DNA of 64,000 nt from Liopterus haemorrhoidalis (GCA_963971575.1 OZ020619.1:20094813-20158812); one strand, 5' to 3'; shown: positions 47,454 to 59,313, numbered from the stretch's first letter. Numbers and translations are program-made. Notes: generated by a model from the sequence alone, not told the origin.

Positions 47454-49148
47454 CTGCCTCCTTCACTACAAGATCTTAATGCAATTAATAACTTTTTTGT
47501 TAATTCTGTTAGCAACAATATGTCACCTAACCAAGATATTTTACATTTTTATAAGAATAATCTTCACCCTTCCTGCTTACATAATGCAAAATTTTCTTTT
47601 TCTACTGTCACTGACAATGAAGTGTCTTATTTTTTAAATTCAATTGAATCTTTGGGTAGTGGTTGTGATAAAATTAATATTATTATGGTTAACTTCTGTT
47701 GTCCATATCTAATACCCTTTATTACCCATATTATCAACTTTTGCATGTTGAATAACGTTTTCCCTGCAGTTTGGAAAATGGCCTGTGTTAAACCTATACC
47801 TAAGTTAAATAAGCCCACATCCCATAAGGATCTACGACCGATAAGCATTTTACCTACCTTATCTAAAGTTTTAGAAAAAATTATCGACAATCAACTACGT
47901 AATTACCTAAATAACAACAACTTACTACCACCTTTTCAGTCGGGTTTTAGACCTAATTTTAGCTGTACAACTGCACTTGCGCATATTACTGACGAAATTC
48001 TACGTGCTACTGACTCAGGACTATTAACAGTATTAATCCTGCTTGACTTTTCCAAAGCCTTTGATAGCATCAATCATGAAATCCTCTTGTCAATCTTAAA
48101 TTTCATTGGCCTTGGTAAAGATGTGATTAATTTTTTTTCCAGTTACCTTTCGAACAGAAGTCAAGTTGTAGTAATTAACAATATAAGCTCTAAGAAACTA
48201 TTCCTCCACCTTGGAGTACCTCAGGGTAGTATTTTGGGACCCTTACTTTACATAATTTATACCATTAATCTCTCACAGTATATTAAACATTGCCAAGTTC
48301 ACTATTTTGCTGATGATACCCAAATCTTTTATTCGTTTCCTCTTAATAACCACTTAGCTGCTATTTCAAATATTAACGAAGACCTTCAGTCATTGCATAA
48401 CGCATCTGCGGACCATAATCTAATTATTAACCCTACAAAATCAAAAGTTTTAATCTTTGGTCCAAAGAACGATCAGAATCTAATTAAGCCAGCTTGCAAA
48501 CTGATTCTTGACGGGTCTGCTCTGACAATATCCGACAGTGCGAAGAATTTGGGATTGATTTTTGATGATAAATTAAAGTTCTCTAAGCATATCAGTTTCA
48601 TAGTAAGAACAGCCTACTTTAAGTTAAAGATCCTCTATGGTAACAGACAATACCTGAACCAGGCAATTAGGATAAAACTATGCGACTCCCTTGTATTGAG
48701 TCTGTTTACTTATGGTAGTGTAGTTTACGGACCCTGTCTGCTTGCGGTTGATATAAAAAAAATTCAGAAGGTCCAAAATTCATGTTTGCGATTTATTTAT
48801 GGTGTACCAAGGCGCTCGCATATCTCCTCTTACCTTCACTTGTCTACATGGCTTGACATGAAACAAAGAAGACTTTCGCAATCTCTTGTATTTTATCATA
48901 AAGTGTTGATTCTCAAAACTCCCCCTTATTTGTACAACAAAATCACCTTCAGATCTGACGTTCATAATGTTAATATAAGATTTAAGGGCACTCTTTCTCC
49001 ACCTTCTTACAAAACTGCAACATTTAAACATAGCTTCTCTTTTGACATTTGCGCTAAATACAATATTATTCCCTCAAACCTTAAATCTTTTAGCTTAATC
49101 TCTTTTAAAACACAAATAAAGAAGCTCATCTGGGATAAAAGTTTATAA
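47454..49148 (+). CDS. Reverse-transcriptase ORF2 fragment of nested non-LTR element
   Basis: The frame is open to the natural stop at 49148 with no lesion; the first ATG is at 47520. The RT domain shows KPIPKLNKPTSHKDLRPIS, FQSGFRPNFSCTTAL, LLDFSKAFDSINH with the first catalytic Asp, GVPQGSILGPLLY and FADD with the paired catalytic Asp residues, followed by the thumb region. The C-terminus (after about residue 430) matches the tail region common in Jockey/CR1-type ORF2. Without ORF1 and endonuclease the copy cannot move by itself, but the RT is intact by motif. No promoter is visible. Confidence 0.85.
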   Translation: MPPSLQDLNAINNFFVNSVSNNMSPNQDILHFYKNNLHPSCLHNAKFSFSTVTDNEVSYFLNSIESLGSGCDKINIIMVNFCCPYLIPFITHIINFCMLNNVFPAVWKMACVKPIPKLNKPTSHKDLRPISILPTLSKVLEKIIDNQLRNYLNNNNLLPPFQSGFRPNFSCTTALAHITDEILRATDSGLLTVLILLDFSKAFDSINHEILLSILNFIGLGKDVINFFSSYLSNRSQVVVINNISSKKLFLHLGVPQGSILGPLLYIIYTINLSQYIKHCQVHYFADDTQIFYSFPLNNHLAAISNINEDLQSLHNASADHNLIINPTKSKVLIFGPKNDQNLIKPACKLILDGSALTISDSAKNLGLIFDDKLKFSKHISFIVRTAYFKLKILYGNRQYLNQAIRIKLCDSLVLSLFTYGSVVYGPCLLAVDIKKIQKVQNSCLRFIYGVPRRSHISSYLHLSTWLDMKQRRLSQSLVFYHKVLILKTPPYLYNKITFRSDVHNVNIRFKGTLSPPSYKTATFKHSFSFDICAKYNIIPSNLKSFSLISFKTQIKKLIWDKSL

Positions 49149-49563
49149 AAGTTTATAAATGTTTATAAAAATTTAGAATAATTTATTAAAGTTTAAAAAG
49201 TGTTAACAATGTCAAATCTACTAATATGTTCATCTTGCCCTTTTAATTTCATGTCTTTTTCAATGTTCTTTTCAGCCTTAATTTTGCCCAAGTTAGGGAA
49301 TGTTACATATTTACATGCTTCAACGTTGGCTATAACAACTGTGGTATTGTCAATAGCAAAGAACCCTGGTTATTTATGTTAACGTGCTATATTTATATTT
49401 TTTATACTTTTAAGGGCTCATGAGGAAGAACAGTCTTTGTATTCTTACAATGACTGATCATGGGCCTTTATCCAATGTACAAACTGATATTATGTCCATT
49501 ATTTGTAAAAAATCTAATTATTGTACCTTGGATATAAATAAACAAATTAAATTAAATTAAATT
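49149..49563 (+). other. 3' UTR and ATTAA tail of nested non-LTR element
   Basis: This is AT-rich noncoding sequence after the ORF2 stop, with GTTTATAAA repeats at its start and the (ATTAA)n tail at its end. Small open frames here have no support. Confidence 0.7.
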
Positions 49564-49569
49564 AAAAGA

Positions 49570-52500
49570 GTTCAACCGCCTGGAAATCCGTCGTCTGATT
49601 TTGAACTGTGGCATCGGCGTTTAGGCCACTTAAATGTATCCGATTTAAACATCGCGATTAAGAAATCGACGATCAACGGTCTCCAATCCAAAACATACGA
49701 AGGAAATCTCACTTGTAAAATATGTTTTAGGGGGAAAATGACTAGAACACCATTCCCGAAGGTTTCCAAGCGATCAACAGAGCTACTGCAGACAATCCAC
49801 ACAGACGTATGCGGACCCATGCGCACACGGTCTCATGGAGGCGCACGTTATTTTGTGACCTTCACGGACGACCATTCACGTTGGACTGTGGTAAGATTCG
49901 CCAAGTCAAAGGATGAGACACTGGAAATCTTCAAGGAGGTGCTAGCAGAGCTGGAAAACCAAACTGGCAGGAAGGTAAAATTTCTGCAATCCGACAACGG
50001 GACCGAATTCATGAACCAGAACTTCAACGATTTTCTACGATCGCGAGGTATTGCTCGAAGACTCAGCGCCCCGTACACTCCTCAGCAGAACGGACTGGCG
50101 GAGAGGAAAAACAGAACGCTGATGGACACGGCGCATTCAGGCTGGCCTGCCGCCAGCGTTTTGGGCCGAAGCTGTATCCACGGCGAACTATTTACGGAAC
50201 CGATGTCCATGCAGAAGCATCCAAGGGAAAACTCCATTTGAAAAAATTTGGAATAAAAAGCCGAATGTCAGTCACATTCGTGAGTTCGGTTGTAAGGTTT
50301 TTTGCCTAAATGTGGAGCCAAGCCGAGGAAAAATGCAAGATCGAAGCAAGGAAGGGATCCTGGTCGGCTTCTCCGAAGAAACAAACGGGTATCGGATCTG
50401 GTTCCCCGACGAACGACGCGTAAAAGTAGGCCGTGACGTAAAGTTCATGGAAGGAACTTGCGAATCTAGCGTCGACAATTCAGAGAAGTTTGAAGATCCG
50501 TTGTCCAGCGAGGAGCGTCCACAGACGAATTCGGAACAAAGCTCTATAGAAGTAGAGTTGCATCCCCTTGGAACCCCAGAACCACCAGCTATGACGGAGG
50601 AACATCAGCCGGTTGCTACTCCACCGGTTGCAACTCCGCTCAGAAGTCGTGGTCGTCCAAGGAAGAATATGACTGGAAGAAGGGGGAGACCGCGTAAGTA
50701 TGCACAAACTCAACAGAGAGAATCATTAGAGTATGCCACTATATCAGAAATACCACTGAATCTTGCTATAAAGAGTAAGGAATCAGAGGAGTGGCTGGAT
50801 GCAATGTGCGAAGAATACAAGTCCATAATCCGCAATGAAACCTGGGAGATTGTGGATCGACCTGGCAACCAGAAAATAATCGGGGGTCGATTCGTGCTTC
50901 GCAATAAATATTCTCCCGGCGGAGCTATTGCGAAAAGAAAGGCGAGAGTCGTAGCACAAGGTTTTGCTCAAATGCCAGGCGTCCATTACAATCAGACGTT
51001 CGCTCCTGTCGCTCGTCTGAGCTCAATTCGGACACTCGTAGCGTTGGCCGCCCGAGAGCACATGCAGATACGACATTTAGATATTTCAACCGCATATCTG
51101 AACGGACGACTCGACGAAACATTATTTATGGAAATCCCGAAGTTTTCAATAGAGGTACTCCAGAAGATCGTCGCATCCGAGGCAAATAATGAAATATGGA
51201 AAAAGGCACGCGTGATGCTGCACTCCATAGAAAAAGGAAACAAGGTATGCTTATTAAAGAAATCATTGTACGGACTCCGACAGTCGGGACGATGCTGGCA
51301 CGCTAGGCTTGAAACGGTTCTTAAAAGAATCGGCGCATCCCCCACCAGCGGAGATCCATGTCTTTATTCACTTAAGCTAGACGGAAACATGGCGCTGATA
51401 GCGATAAAGGGCTGCACAACTTCACAGAGAGAATCATTAGAGTATGCCACTATAGCAGAAATACCACTGAATCTTGCTATAAAGAGTAAGGAATCAGAGA
51501 AGTGGCTGGATGCAATGTGCGAAGAATACAAGTCCATAATCCGCAATGAAACCTGGGAGATTGTGGATCGACCTGGCAACCAGAAAATAATCGGGGGTCG
51601 ATTCGTGCTTCGCAATAAATATTCTCCCGGCGGAGCTATTTCAAAAAGAAAGGCGAGAGTCGTAGCACAAGGTTTTGCTCAAATGCCAGGCGTCCATTAC
51701 AATCAGACGTTCGCTCCTGTCGCTCGTCTGAGCTCAATTCGGACACTCGTAGCGTTGGCCGCCCGAGAGCACATGCAGATATGACATTTAGATATTTCAA
51801 CCGCATATCTGAACGGACGACTCGACGAAACATTATTTATGGAAATCCCGAAGTTTTCAATAGAGGTACTCCAGAAGATCGTCGCATCCGAGGCAAATAA
51901 TGAAATATGGAAAAAGGCACGCGTGATGCTGCACTCCATAGAAAAAGGAAACAAGGTATGCTTATTAAAGAAATCATTGTACGGACTCCGACAGTCGGGA
52001 CGATGCTGGCACGCTAGGCTTGAAACGGTTCTTAAAAGAATCGGCGCATCCCCCACCAGCGGAGATCCATGTCTTTATTCACTTAAGCTAGACGGAAACA
52101 TGGCGCTGATAGCGATAAAGGGCTGCACAACTTCACAGAGAGAATCATTAGAGTATGCCACTATAGCAGAAATACCACTGAATCTTGCTATAAAGAGTAA
52201 GGAATCAGAGAAGTGGCTGGATGCAATGTGCGAAGAATACAAGTCCATAATCCGCAATGAAACCTGGGAGATTGTGGATCGACCTGGCAACCAGAAAATA
52301 ATCGGGGGTCGATTCGTGCTTCGCAATAAATATTCTCCCGGCGGAGCTATTGCGAAAAGAAAGGCGAGAGTCGTAGCACAAGGTTTTGCTCAAATGCCAG
52401 GCGTCCATTACAATCAGACGTTCGCTCCTGTCGCTCGTCTGAGCTCAATTCGGACACTCGTAGCGTTGGCCGCCCGAGAGCACATGCAGATATGACATTT

Positions 52501-53827
52501 AGATATTTCAACCGCATATCTGAACGGACGACTCGACGAAACATTATTTATGGAAATCCCGAAGTTTTCAATAGAGGTACTCCAGAAGATCGTCGCATCC
52601 GAGGCAAATAATGAAATATGGAAAAAGGCACGCGTGATGCTGCACTCCATAGAAAAAGGAAACAAGGTATGCTTATTAAAGAAATCATTGTACGGACTCC
52701 GACAGTCGGGACGATGCTGGCACGCTAGGCTTGAAACGGTTCTTAAAAGAATCGGCGCATCCCCCACCAGCGGAGATCCATGTCTTTATTCACTTAAGCT
52801 AGACGGAAACATGGCGCTGATAGCCGTTTATGTAGATGACATAGTTGTCGCCTCCAGAAATTCTAAGCTTATCAGCAACGTCTACAAAAAGTTATCCGCA
52901 GAATTCGAGACTAAGGACCTGGGTGAAATTCATTACTGTCTAGGTATTAAATTTACTCGAGATAAGTCAGGGATTCGTCTCAGTCAACGTTCCTACATCA
53001 GCGATATTCTCGCTAGGTTCGGCATGCAAGACTGCAATCCCGTCTCGACACCCTTGGATCCAGGAATAAAGTTTGTCAAGTCCACAAAGGAAAACGAGAA
53101 CCATAACCTACCATACAGGGAACTTAAAGGTTCTCTAATGTATTTAGCTGTAGCCACTCGTCCAGATATTTCGCACGCCGTAAGCTTGTTAAGCCAGTAC
53201 AACGACTGTCATTCGACAGATCACTGGAATGGCGCGAAGAGTGTGCTTCGTTATCTAAAGGGAACAGCCAACTTAGGCATAACTTACAAGTTTGGAAGCG
53301 GCCCTCTATCCGGGTATACCGATGCGGACTGGGGAGGAAATTTGGACGACCGTCGCTCATATACTGGTTACGTTTTTTGTATAAACGGAAGCCCCATTTC
53401 GTGGGAATCTCGCAAGAAGCGAACGGTAGCTCTATCATCTACGGAGAGCGAATACATGGCCCTGGCGGAAGCTGCAAAAGAGGCTATTTACTTGCAAGGA
53501 ATTATGAAGGACTTGTATTTTGCCGACATGTCCGAATTATTCATTCATATGGACAATATCGGCGCTCTGAAGCTTGCCGAGAATCCAGCTCACCACTCAT
53601 GTACAAAACACATTGATCTGAGATATCATTTTGTGCGAGAAGCTGTAGAAGACGGGACGTTAATGATTCGTCACATTCCTTCGTCAGAAATGCCAGCCGA
53701 TGTATTAACTAAATGTCTACCACGAGGAAAACATATCGGCTGCTTAAAGCTTCTTGGGTTGACTGACAAGAGCAGCCAAACTGTTAACAGCCAAGTCATC
53801 GAGGGGGAGTGTAGAAAATGTTTTTAG
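49570..53827 (+). pseudogene. Copia-3 integrase-RT-RNase H, frameshifted and internally triplicated
   Basis: Integrase resumes at 49570 with HRRLGHLN, CKIC, HTDVCGPM, QSDNGTEF and QQNGLAERKN. A deletion of about a dozen bases near 50135 shifts the frame, which is then open from about 50145. The RT region up to just before the active site is present three times (50714-52822). Copies 2 and 3 each carry TGA (51782-51784, 52493-52495) where copy 1 reads CGA. YVDD occurs once, at 52829-52840, after the third copy. RNase H follows with DADWG, SSTESEYM and TKHIDLRYHF. The final stop (53825-53827) lies inside the 3' LTR. Confidence 0.9.
50714..52822 (+). repeat. 711-bp in-frame triplication in Copia-3 RT
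   Basis: Copies start at 50714, 51425 and 52136, exactly 711 bp (237 codons) apart. Both junctions (51403-51427 and 52114-52138) contain the same 25 bases, identical to Copia-3 gag at 46431-46455. Copies 2 and 3 share three differences from copy 1, including a TGA, while copy 2 alone has TTTCAAAAAG where the others have TTGCGAAAAG. Confidence 0.95.
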
Positions 53828-54004
53828 ATATCTGCGATGTCCGGCTGCTTGGCGTCGTTACCTAGTAACGACATTGTTTAAATGTTTTGACAGTTAATTA
53901 AAATTGTATAATCGCCATATATTCTAGTAATTGTATTTTCATAATTTTGTGTTTTCACTTAAATAAAACTAGTGTGATCGACATAATTGGTTTTATTTAC
54001 ATCA
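53810..54004 (+). repeat. Copia-3 3' LTR (195 bp)
   Basis: This is the direct repeat of 45889-46085 with a few base and single-base indel differences, preceded by GAGGGGGAG. It starts 18 bp before the end of the pol frame. Confidence 0.92.
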
Positions 54005-54400
54005 GTATCAAATGAAAACCCTTAGTACATGGATTAACGATCTAATGTTTATTTTTGCAAAATAAATTATTTTGATGCGATTTTTGCCAAAATTATGCAA
54101 CAAAATTTTTTATCCCACACCCTGAAGTCCAGATGGTTTAAACTAAAAATCTAAGTAATGTACATTGGTGTGAATCGGAATAGTAGAACAGGAATTTTTG
54201 ATCAGATTATCTTTAAGGAAAATAACGCAATTTTTGGGTTTTTTTCTAGTTATATTTTGACAAATGTTGCATTTAATTTTTAAGAGCGTAAATTTAATAT
54301 CCAGTTGAAGTTACATTTTCTTCTATCTTGTCATGTATACGAAACCAGAGGGTCGGAGCCATATTTAAAACAACCAATGGAAGTATTTAACATATACAAG
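54005..54400 (+). repeat. Diverged empty-site copy of the unit's host repeat
   Basis: 54005-54235 matches 9973-10215 of unit 1 with many changes. It is followed by TCTAGTTATATTTTG, ACAAATGTTGCATTTAA and sequence matching 2388-2515. In the units this same place holds about 780 bp (SINE-like block and flank) and the CR1-like element. Here neither is present, so it shows the sequence before those insertions, or a clean loss of both. Confidence 0.75.
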
Positions 54401-57329
54401 GTTGATATAAAAATGAAAATTTATATTTTAGTTCTAAAGAAAAATAGAAAATCTTAGAATATGTACTTTTAAGCGTTTGTTTTGGCGCCTCTAAGAGCGA
54501 ACGCCCTGGGCCTGTGCCTCTCGCAACCCAGCCTTTTGTCAATGATGGCAGACAGAAAAAAAATTGTGTAGTAGTAAGTAAGCATATGTTGAAAAGTACA
54601 AACCGGCATGTTTACATTTGCATCCAAGGTCAAACACTATTTATACTTATACATTCCCAAATTCATGGGCGTTCATTACTAATTTTAATTTCAAAATGTT
54701 ATAAAGTTATAATGACGCAAAACGTATTTTTTTTAATACTTCTAATAACTACGAAATGGCGAAAACGTACTTCACATTTCTGCAATACACTAGTAACTTT
54801 TATAATAATTAATTATTATTAAATCAAATTCAATTATTCTAATTTTCATTTTGAAATTTATATACAAATGTCTGGGCCAGCGACAGGGGGACTACGGTTA
54901 CAGCTGTACCGGACCCCAGACCTAAGGGGCTGGTCTTATGACCTAATGATCTGACAACCATAAAGAAAACAATTTACTCAGGATTCGAAATGTACCGCCA
55001 AACCGGAACTGTGTTCCAGTTTGTGAAATTTTGGAAAATATTTTTCAGATCCGTAATTTTCGTATATAGTTGTTTTATTGCTGAGTTGCACAATAATTAT
55101 GAAAAGGCTAAAATATTGGCAGCGCTAAAGGGGTTTCAGGAGGGCCCGGGCCCCTCTAAAAATTGTTCTGCCTCCCGCCCTCCCCCAGATATGCCTGGAG
55201 AGAATAAAAAAATATATATAAAACTAAGTGCCGGGATCATTTTGGGAATATTTCGAATTGTGAAAGAGCGGGTCAAAAAGCCGCTTACGGCTTGCTTCAC
55301 CTTTTCAAAATTTCTAACAATCATATTTTCATTAATGTTGCCCCCCACAAATATTTCTCGCCGCCACTGGGCTGAAACGTTCCGGTTCATGAAATAATAA
55401 CCATTATAGATATCAGAGCCGGACTAAGGTATTTCTGCGCCCGAGGCAAAGTACCAGTCTTGCGCCGCTGTCCTTTACTAAATAAAAAAGGAAGATTGAT
55501 CGTAGAGATGACCAAAAAAAGGAGGCGTGATTTTTGCGCCTCAACTCTTTCTTGCGCCTTTACCAACTCTGCGCCCGTAGCGAGTGCCTCGCTCGCCACA
55601 TTCTAGATCCGGTTCGGGTAGATATAGTAAAAACTTTATTTGTTAGTTTAAGATAACAAGGGTTTGTTTTCATTTCTTTAATTATACTTGTAATGCGGCT
55701 GATAGACATTTTTATTTTTATTATTTAGGTATTTATTTTTTCTGGGTGCCGGTTACTTGAGAATTTCGGTTATATGAGTATCGGATAAAAGAGATTTTAC
55801 TGTAATATCGTCAGGCGCGTAACTAAAAAAAATCTCATGGAGGAGGACATTTTAACGAACACCGCCCGTGTGCGTAGGACGCCCTAACATATGCACGCGG
55901 CGGCCCTTCATATGAGAAAATTTCCATAGGTGAAATTTTATGTGATAGTAGTAAGCAAATGTTGATCTCTCTATAACAACAAATATTTTTTAAGTATAAA
56001 ACCGTCTTTTTTTATTATGTAGGTATTCTGTTCGTTTCCATTTCAAGTTTATAATATTTTATAATTAAATGAAAAAAATCTCAAACGCTGTGTAACGTAG
56101 GTGTCACGACTATTTATTCATATTTTCTCCAATTTTCTTAGATAAATGGGTGTAAAGACGGTTAGCAAACCCCCCACTCCCGAAAAAACATCTTAAGTAT
56201 TATTATAGATTGTACATATGTGGAAAAAGCCGGAAAAAATAAAGATATACATTTTATGAATTAGTTAGTTAAAATAACTGATTCATCAGCGAAAGCTTTT
56301 TGCTTCAAAGAAGGCTATTGCGCCTATCACAGCCCGTTTAGAGGGCCCGTGTTGGACATCTTTAACATTTTTGTTTAATTGCACTTTCTTATCCAAACAA
56401 TTTCTCTTTTAATTAGGGGCGGGGGCAGACAGCGTGTATGCCGCGGGCCCAGATATACGTAAATACGGCCCTGATCTAGCCTAAAATAAAAAACAGAAAA
56501 TAAAAGAACACATGTAGGTACGGACAGAAATATATTAGATAAAAAATCTGTTTCAAAAGGGAAACAGATATGTGGGCGATGATAGAAAGCTATAAAGGGG
56601 CCCCACAATCATCTTATATCACAGATAAATATAAATAAACACATTAAAAGATAAGTGCATTTTATAAGAGAAGCGGTTTATTGAACAATAATTTTTCAGA
56701 AATTTTGTAAATGCATGACCCCCCCCCTCCCGAAAAAATCTCCTCTCCAAATCTCTTTGGTGGAATTATATCATAATTTATCTTAAACCACTTAAAAATG
56801 TTATTAACTATTTTAATTAAGTGGTAAATTAATTAATTTTTAGATAATTTTAACACAGTTTAATTTACCATTTTAGAAAATCAAATAAATTTCAACATGT
56901 TCCGTAAACAGAACAAATTGTTTACGCGTGATGGTTATACTTCCATTTAAACACAATTTTGTTTATATGCAAGACCTATACATATCGTGCCCTCTCTTAG
57001 CCAGTAGAATGAAAACTATCGCTACTTAAAAGATTTGGTTCGAAACTTGGGGGAAAAGGTTCGAAACTTGGGGGAAAAGGCTCGAAAGTGCATCCAAATA
57101 TTCAACTGCATTTTGTCAGAAAATGAACAAAATTATTCATCCAAATTGTAAACCCTCGTATTAACAGGAGCCCTCTGAACAATTTTTATTTGAAGCATTT
57201 TTAAAAATAACTATTTGTTATGGAGATATCAGGCCATAAAAAATCGTTTTTCATAACCAGGTTGGGAAATGCGGAAGGGTGTTGAAGTTCCGAGACTTTT
57301 GACGTAAATGGCTCTGGAGTTCCGGGAAG

Positions 57330-57333
<4 letters not shown>
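54401..57333. other. Degraded noncoding repeats
   Basis: No gene is supported; open frames here lack domains. Possible element ends are CAGAGCCGGACTAAGG at 55414 and CGGCCCTG (reverse CAGGGCCG) at 56466-56473, both like hAT-type termini but without matched partners or 8-bp target duplications. GGTTCGAAACTTGGGGGAAAA occurs twice in tandem at 57037-57080. Poly-C (56710-56720) and A/T runs are also present. Confidence 0.45.

Positions 57334-57383
<50 letters not shown>
57334..57383. repeat. TA microsatellite at the left edge of unit-like copy 3
   Basis: This is a pure TA run. Left of it the sequence is unrelated to the units; right of it (57384 on) it is the CR1-like 3' UTR. Recombination inside TA repeat is the simplest explanation. 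Confidence 0.85.
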
Positions 57384-57386
<3 letters not shown>

Positions 57387-57682
57387 CTTTATATTTAGTT
57401 AGGTATATCTATTATGTAACTTACAAATGTTTGTTGTAATAATTATTACTTTGTTATAACTTCTGTACGTGGGAATTTGCAGGAGCTTGTCTCCGTTTAA
57501 TTCCCCTAACAAAATAAAAATAAATAAAAATAAAATGTTGCATTTAATTTTTTAAAGCGTAAATTAAGTAACCAGTCGGAAATGTTCTATTAAATACATT
57601 TAATTCAATGTTTGAATGTATACGAAATCAGAGGGCGGGGCTTATGATTTAAGCAACCAATGGAAACCATAGGCGCAATTTT
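57384..57682 (+). repeat. CR1-like 3' UTR fragment and host-repeat segment
   Basis: It matches 2232-2530 almost exactly, including the A-rich tail, AAATGTT (57533-57539) and the following host-repeat segment. ORF1 and the endonuclease are absent. Confidence 0.85.
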
Positions 57683-58460
57683 CATATGGTAACCTGACCA
57701 TATGGTTAGCAAACCAAATGGTTAACTGACCATATGGTTAGCTGATCAAGCGGTTACCTAACCATATGGTTAGCTGACTAAATTGTTACCTGACCATATG
57801 TTTAGCTGGCAAAATTGTTAACTGACCATATGGGTTGCTGACGAAATGGTTACCTGACCATATGGTTAGCTGACCAAGTGGTTACCTAACCATATGGTTA
57901 GCTGACCAAATGGTTATTTGACCATTTGGTTTGCTGACCAAATGGTTACCTGACCATATGGTTAGCTGGCCAAATCTTTAACTGACCATGTGGTAAACAG
58001 CCCAATTGGATACCTGACCATGTCGTTGGCAGACCAAATGGATAACTGACCATATAGTTAGCTGACCAAATGCTTACCTGACCAAATGCTTACCTGACCA
58101 TATGTTCAGCTGGAAAAATTGTTAACTGACCAAATGGTTACCTGACCAAATGGTTAACTGACCAAGTGGTTAACTGACCAAATAGTTAGCTGACGAAATG
58201 GTTAACTGACGAAATGGTTACTTGACCAAATGGTTAACTGACCAAATGGTAAGCTGACCAAATGGTTAACTGACCAAGTGGTTAACTGACCAAATGGTTA
58301 ACTGACCAAATGGTTAACTGACCAAATGGTTAGCTGACCAAATGGTTAGCTGACCAAATGGTTAACTGACCAAATGGTTACCTGACCAAATGGTTAGTTG
58401 ACCAAATGGTTAGCTGACCAAATGGTTAACTGACCAAATGGTTACCTGACCAAATGGTTA
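57683..58460. repeat. 16-bp minisatellite (copy 3)
   Basis: It has the same consensus and gradient as the arrays at 2531 and 18550. Its order of variant units is closer to unit 1 (both contain CTGACGAAATGGTTAACTGA) than to unit 2. Confidence 0.9.
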
Positions 58461-58470
58461 ATATGTTAAT

Positions 58471-59313
58471 ATGCAGGAAATGCAGGCCCAGCTGAAGGCG
58501 TTGCAGGCTGAGTTGCGGGATATGCAGGCCCAGAAGGCAGCCAAGATAGACGCGACTGCAGGAAGCGAGACCGGTGAGTCAGCGATACGCGGCGGAGTAT
58601 CCAGCGTCAGATCCGGAGCTGACATCCTGGACCCCTTCGATCCCGATGACCGTGAGGCCAATGTCGACATCTGGTTGGCTCGCATCGACCAGCTGGGGTG
58701 TGTACACGGGTGGACCGAGTACGAGAAATCCCTGTACATGCAGGCGAAGCTGAGGGGAGAAGCCAGAGCGTTGTTCAATCGGCTTCTCAAGTACGACCAC
58801 ACCTGGGCGGAGTGGAAGATCATGCTGAAGACGGCGTTCCCTCAACAGCATGACTTTGCGAAGATGCTGCGCGAGCTACTGGCGCGGCAAAAGGTTCCCG
58901 GGGAGAGTCTTGCTCGCTACTATCGGGCGAAGCTTGCCATGTGCGAGCGTGTGAGCATCACAGGTGAGCGAGCAATCTCCTGCATCATCGACGGCCTCCC
59001 ACTTGCGATGCAGTTGAATGCTAGGGCATTCGGCTGCCAAGAGCCGAACAAGCTGTACACCGGCTTCCTGGCCATGCTGGACCGCTACGAGGAGGATGCT
59101 CCTGTCCATCGACCTAGGGAGCGAGAGGCAGTTCCCGTGCGAAGACCAGCTGGCAGAGAGGCTGTGCCGGACCAACGGCGCATGGAACGACGAGCAGCCT
59201 ACGGCGGACGTGGGGAACGTTCGAGCCAGCGACGCGGAGGGCAGCAGTCCGAGGCAACGTCGAGGGCCAACCGGCACCCGGCGATGGACGGTTGGGGACG
59301 CTGCTACAACTGC
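58471..59313 (+). pseudogene. Gypsy-B copy 3: Gag, truncated at the first zinc knuckle
   Basis: Gag is open from ATG 58471 to CYNC of the first knuckle, then the frame runs into inverted Gypsy-B sequence and stops at 59349. The capsid region is intact and in this copy lacks the stop seen at 3817. The protease and front of RT that should follow are missing from the plus strand; the plus-strand element resumes only at 62956. Confidence 0.88.

Larger units (their letters stand above)
47446..49563 (+). mobile_element. 5'-truncated non-LTR retrotransposon nested in Copia-3
   Basis: It is flanked by AAAAGA at 47440-47445 and 49564-49569, and its 3' tail is tandem ATTAA. Removing it and one AAAAGA rejoins the Copia-3 frame exactly. 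It lacks ORF1 and the endonuclease, the usual outcome of incomplete target-primed reverse transcription. Its 3' UTR differs from that of the CR1-like element at 267-2380, so it is a different family of the same general type. Confidence 0.9.
45889..54004 (+). mobile_element. Ty1/Copia retrotransposon Copia-3, rearranged (8.1 kb)
   Basis: This element has both LTRs, a primer site (46086-46099), a GAGGGGGAG polypurine tract, a nested non-LTR insertion (47446-49563) and a 711-bp triplication. Its 5' flank is satellite (TTTCAGAC) but its 3' flank is a different repeat (GTATCAAATG), and no target duplication is seen. The LTRs differ by about 2 substitutions and 4 single-base indels, so it is older than Copia-1 and Copia-2. 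Confidence 0.9.

Noticed and set aside
47454..49148. RT fragment as the missing ORF2 part of the CR1-like element at 267-2380
   Set aside because: The 3' UTRs and tails differ (ATTAA repeats against AAATAAAA-type), and it has its own AAAAGA target duplication inside Copia-3, so it is a separate insertion of another family.
50714..52822. Three separate Copia insertions in tandem
   Set aside because: No LTRs, primer sites or target duplications separate the copies; the exact 711-bp period and the common 25-nt joint show internal duplication.
54514..55397. Open frames of 102 and 135 aa in the 54-55 kb region
   Set aside because: They have no domains and no conserved neighbours, and they cross low-complexity and repeat-end sequence; likely chance frames.
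55414..56473. A complete hAT DNA transposon
   Set aside because: Only isolated CAGAGCCGG- and CAGGGCCG-like ends are seen, without matched inverted repeats, 8-bp target duplications or a transposase.
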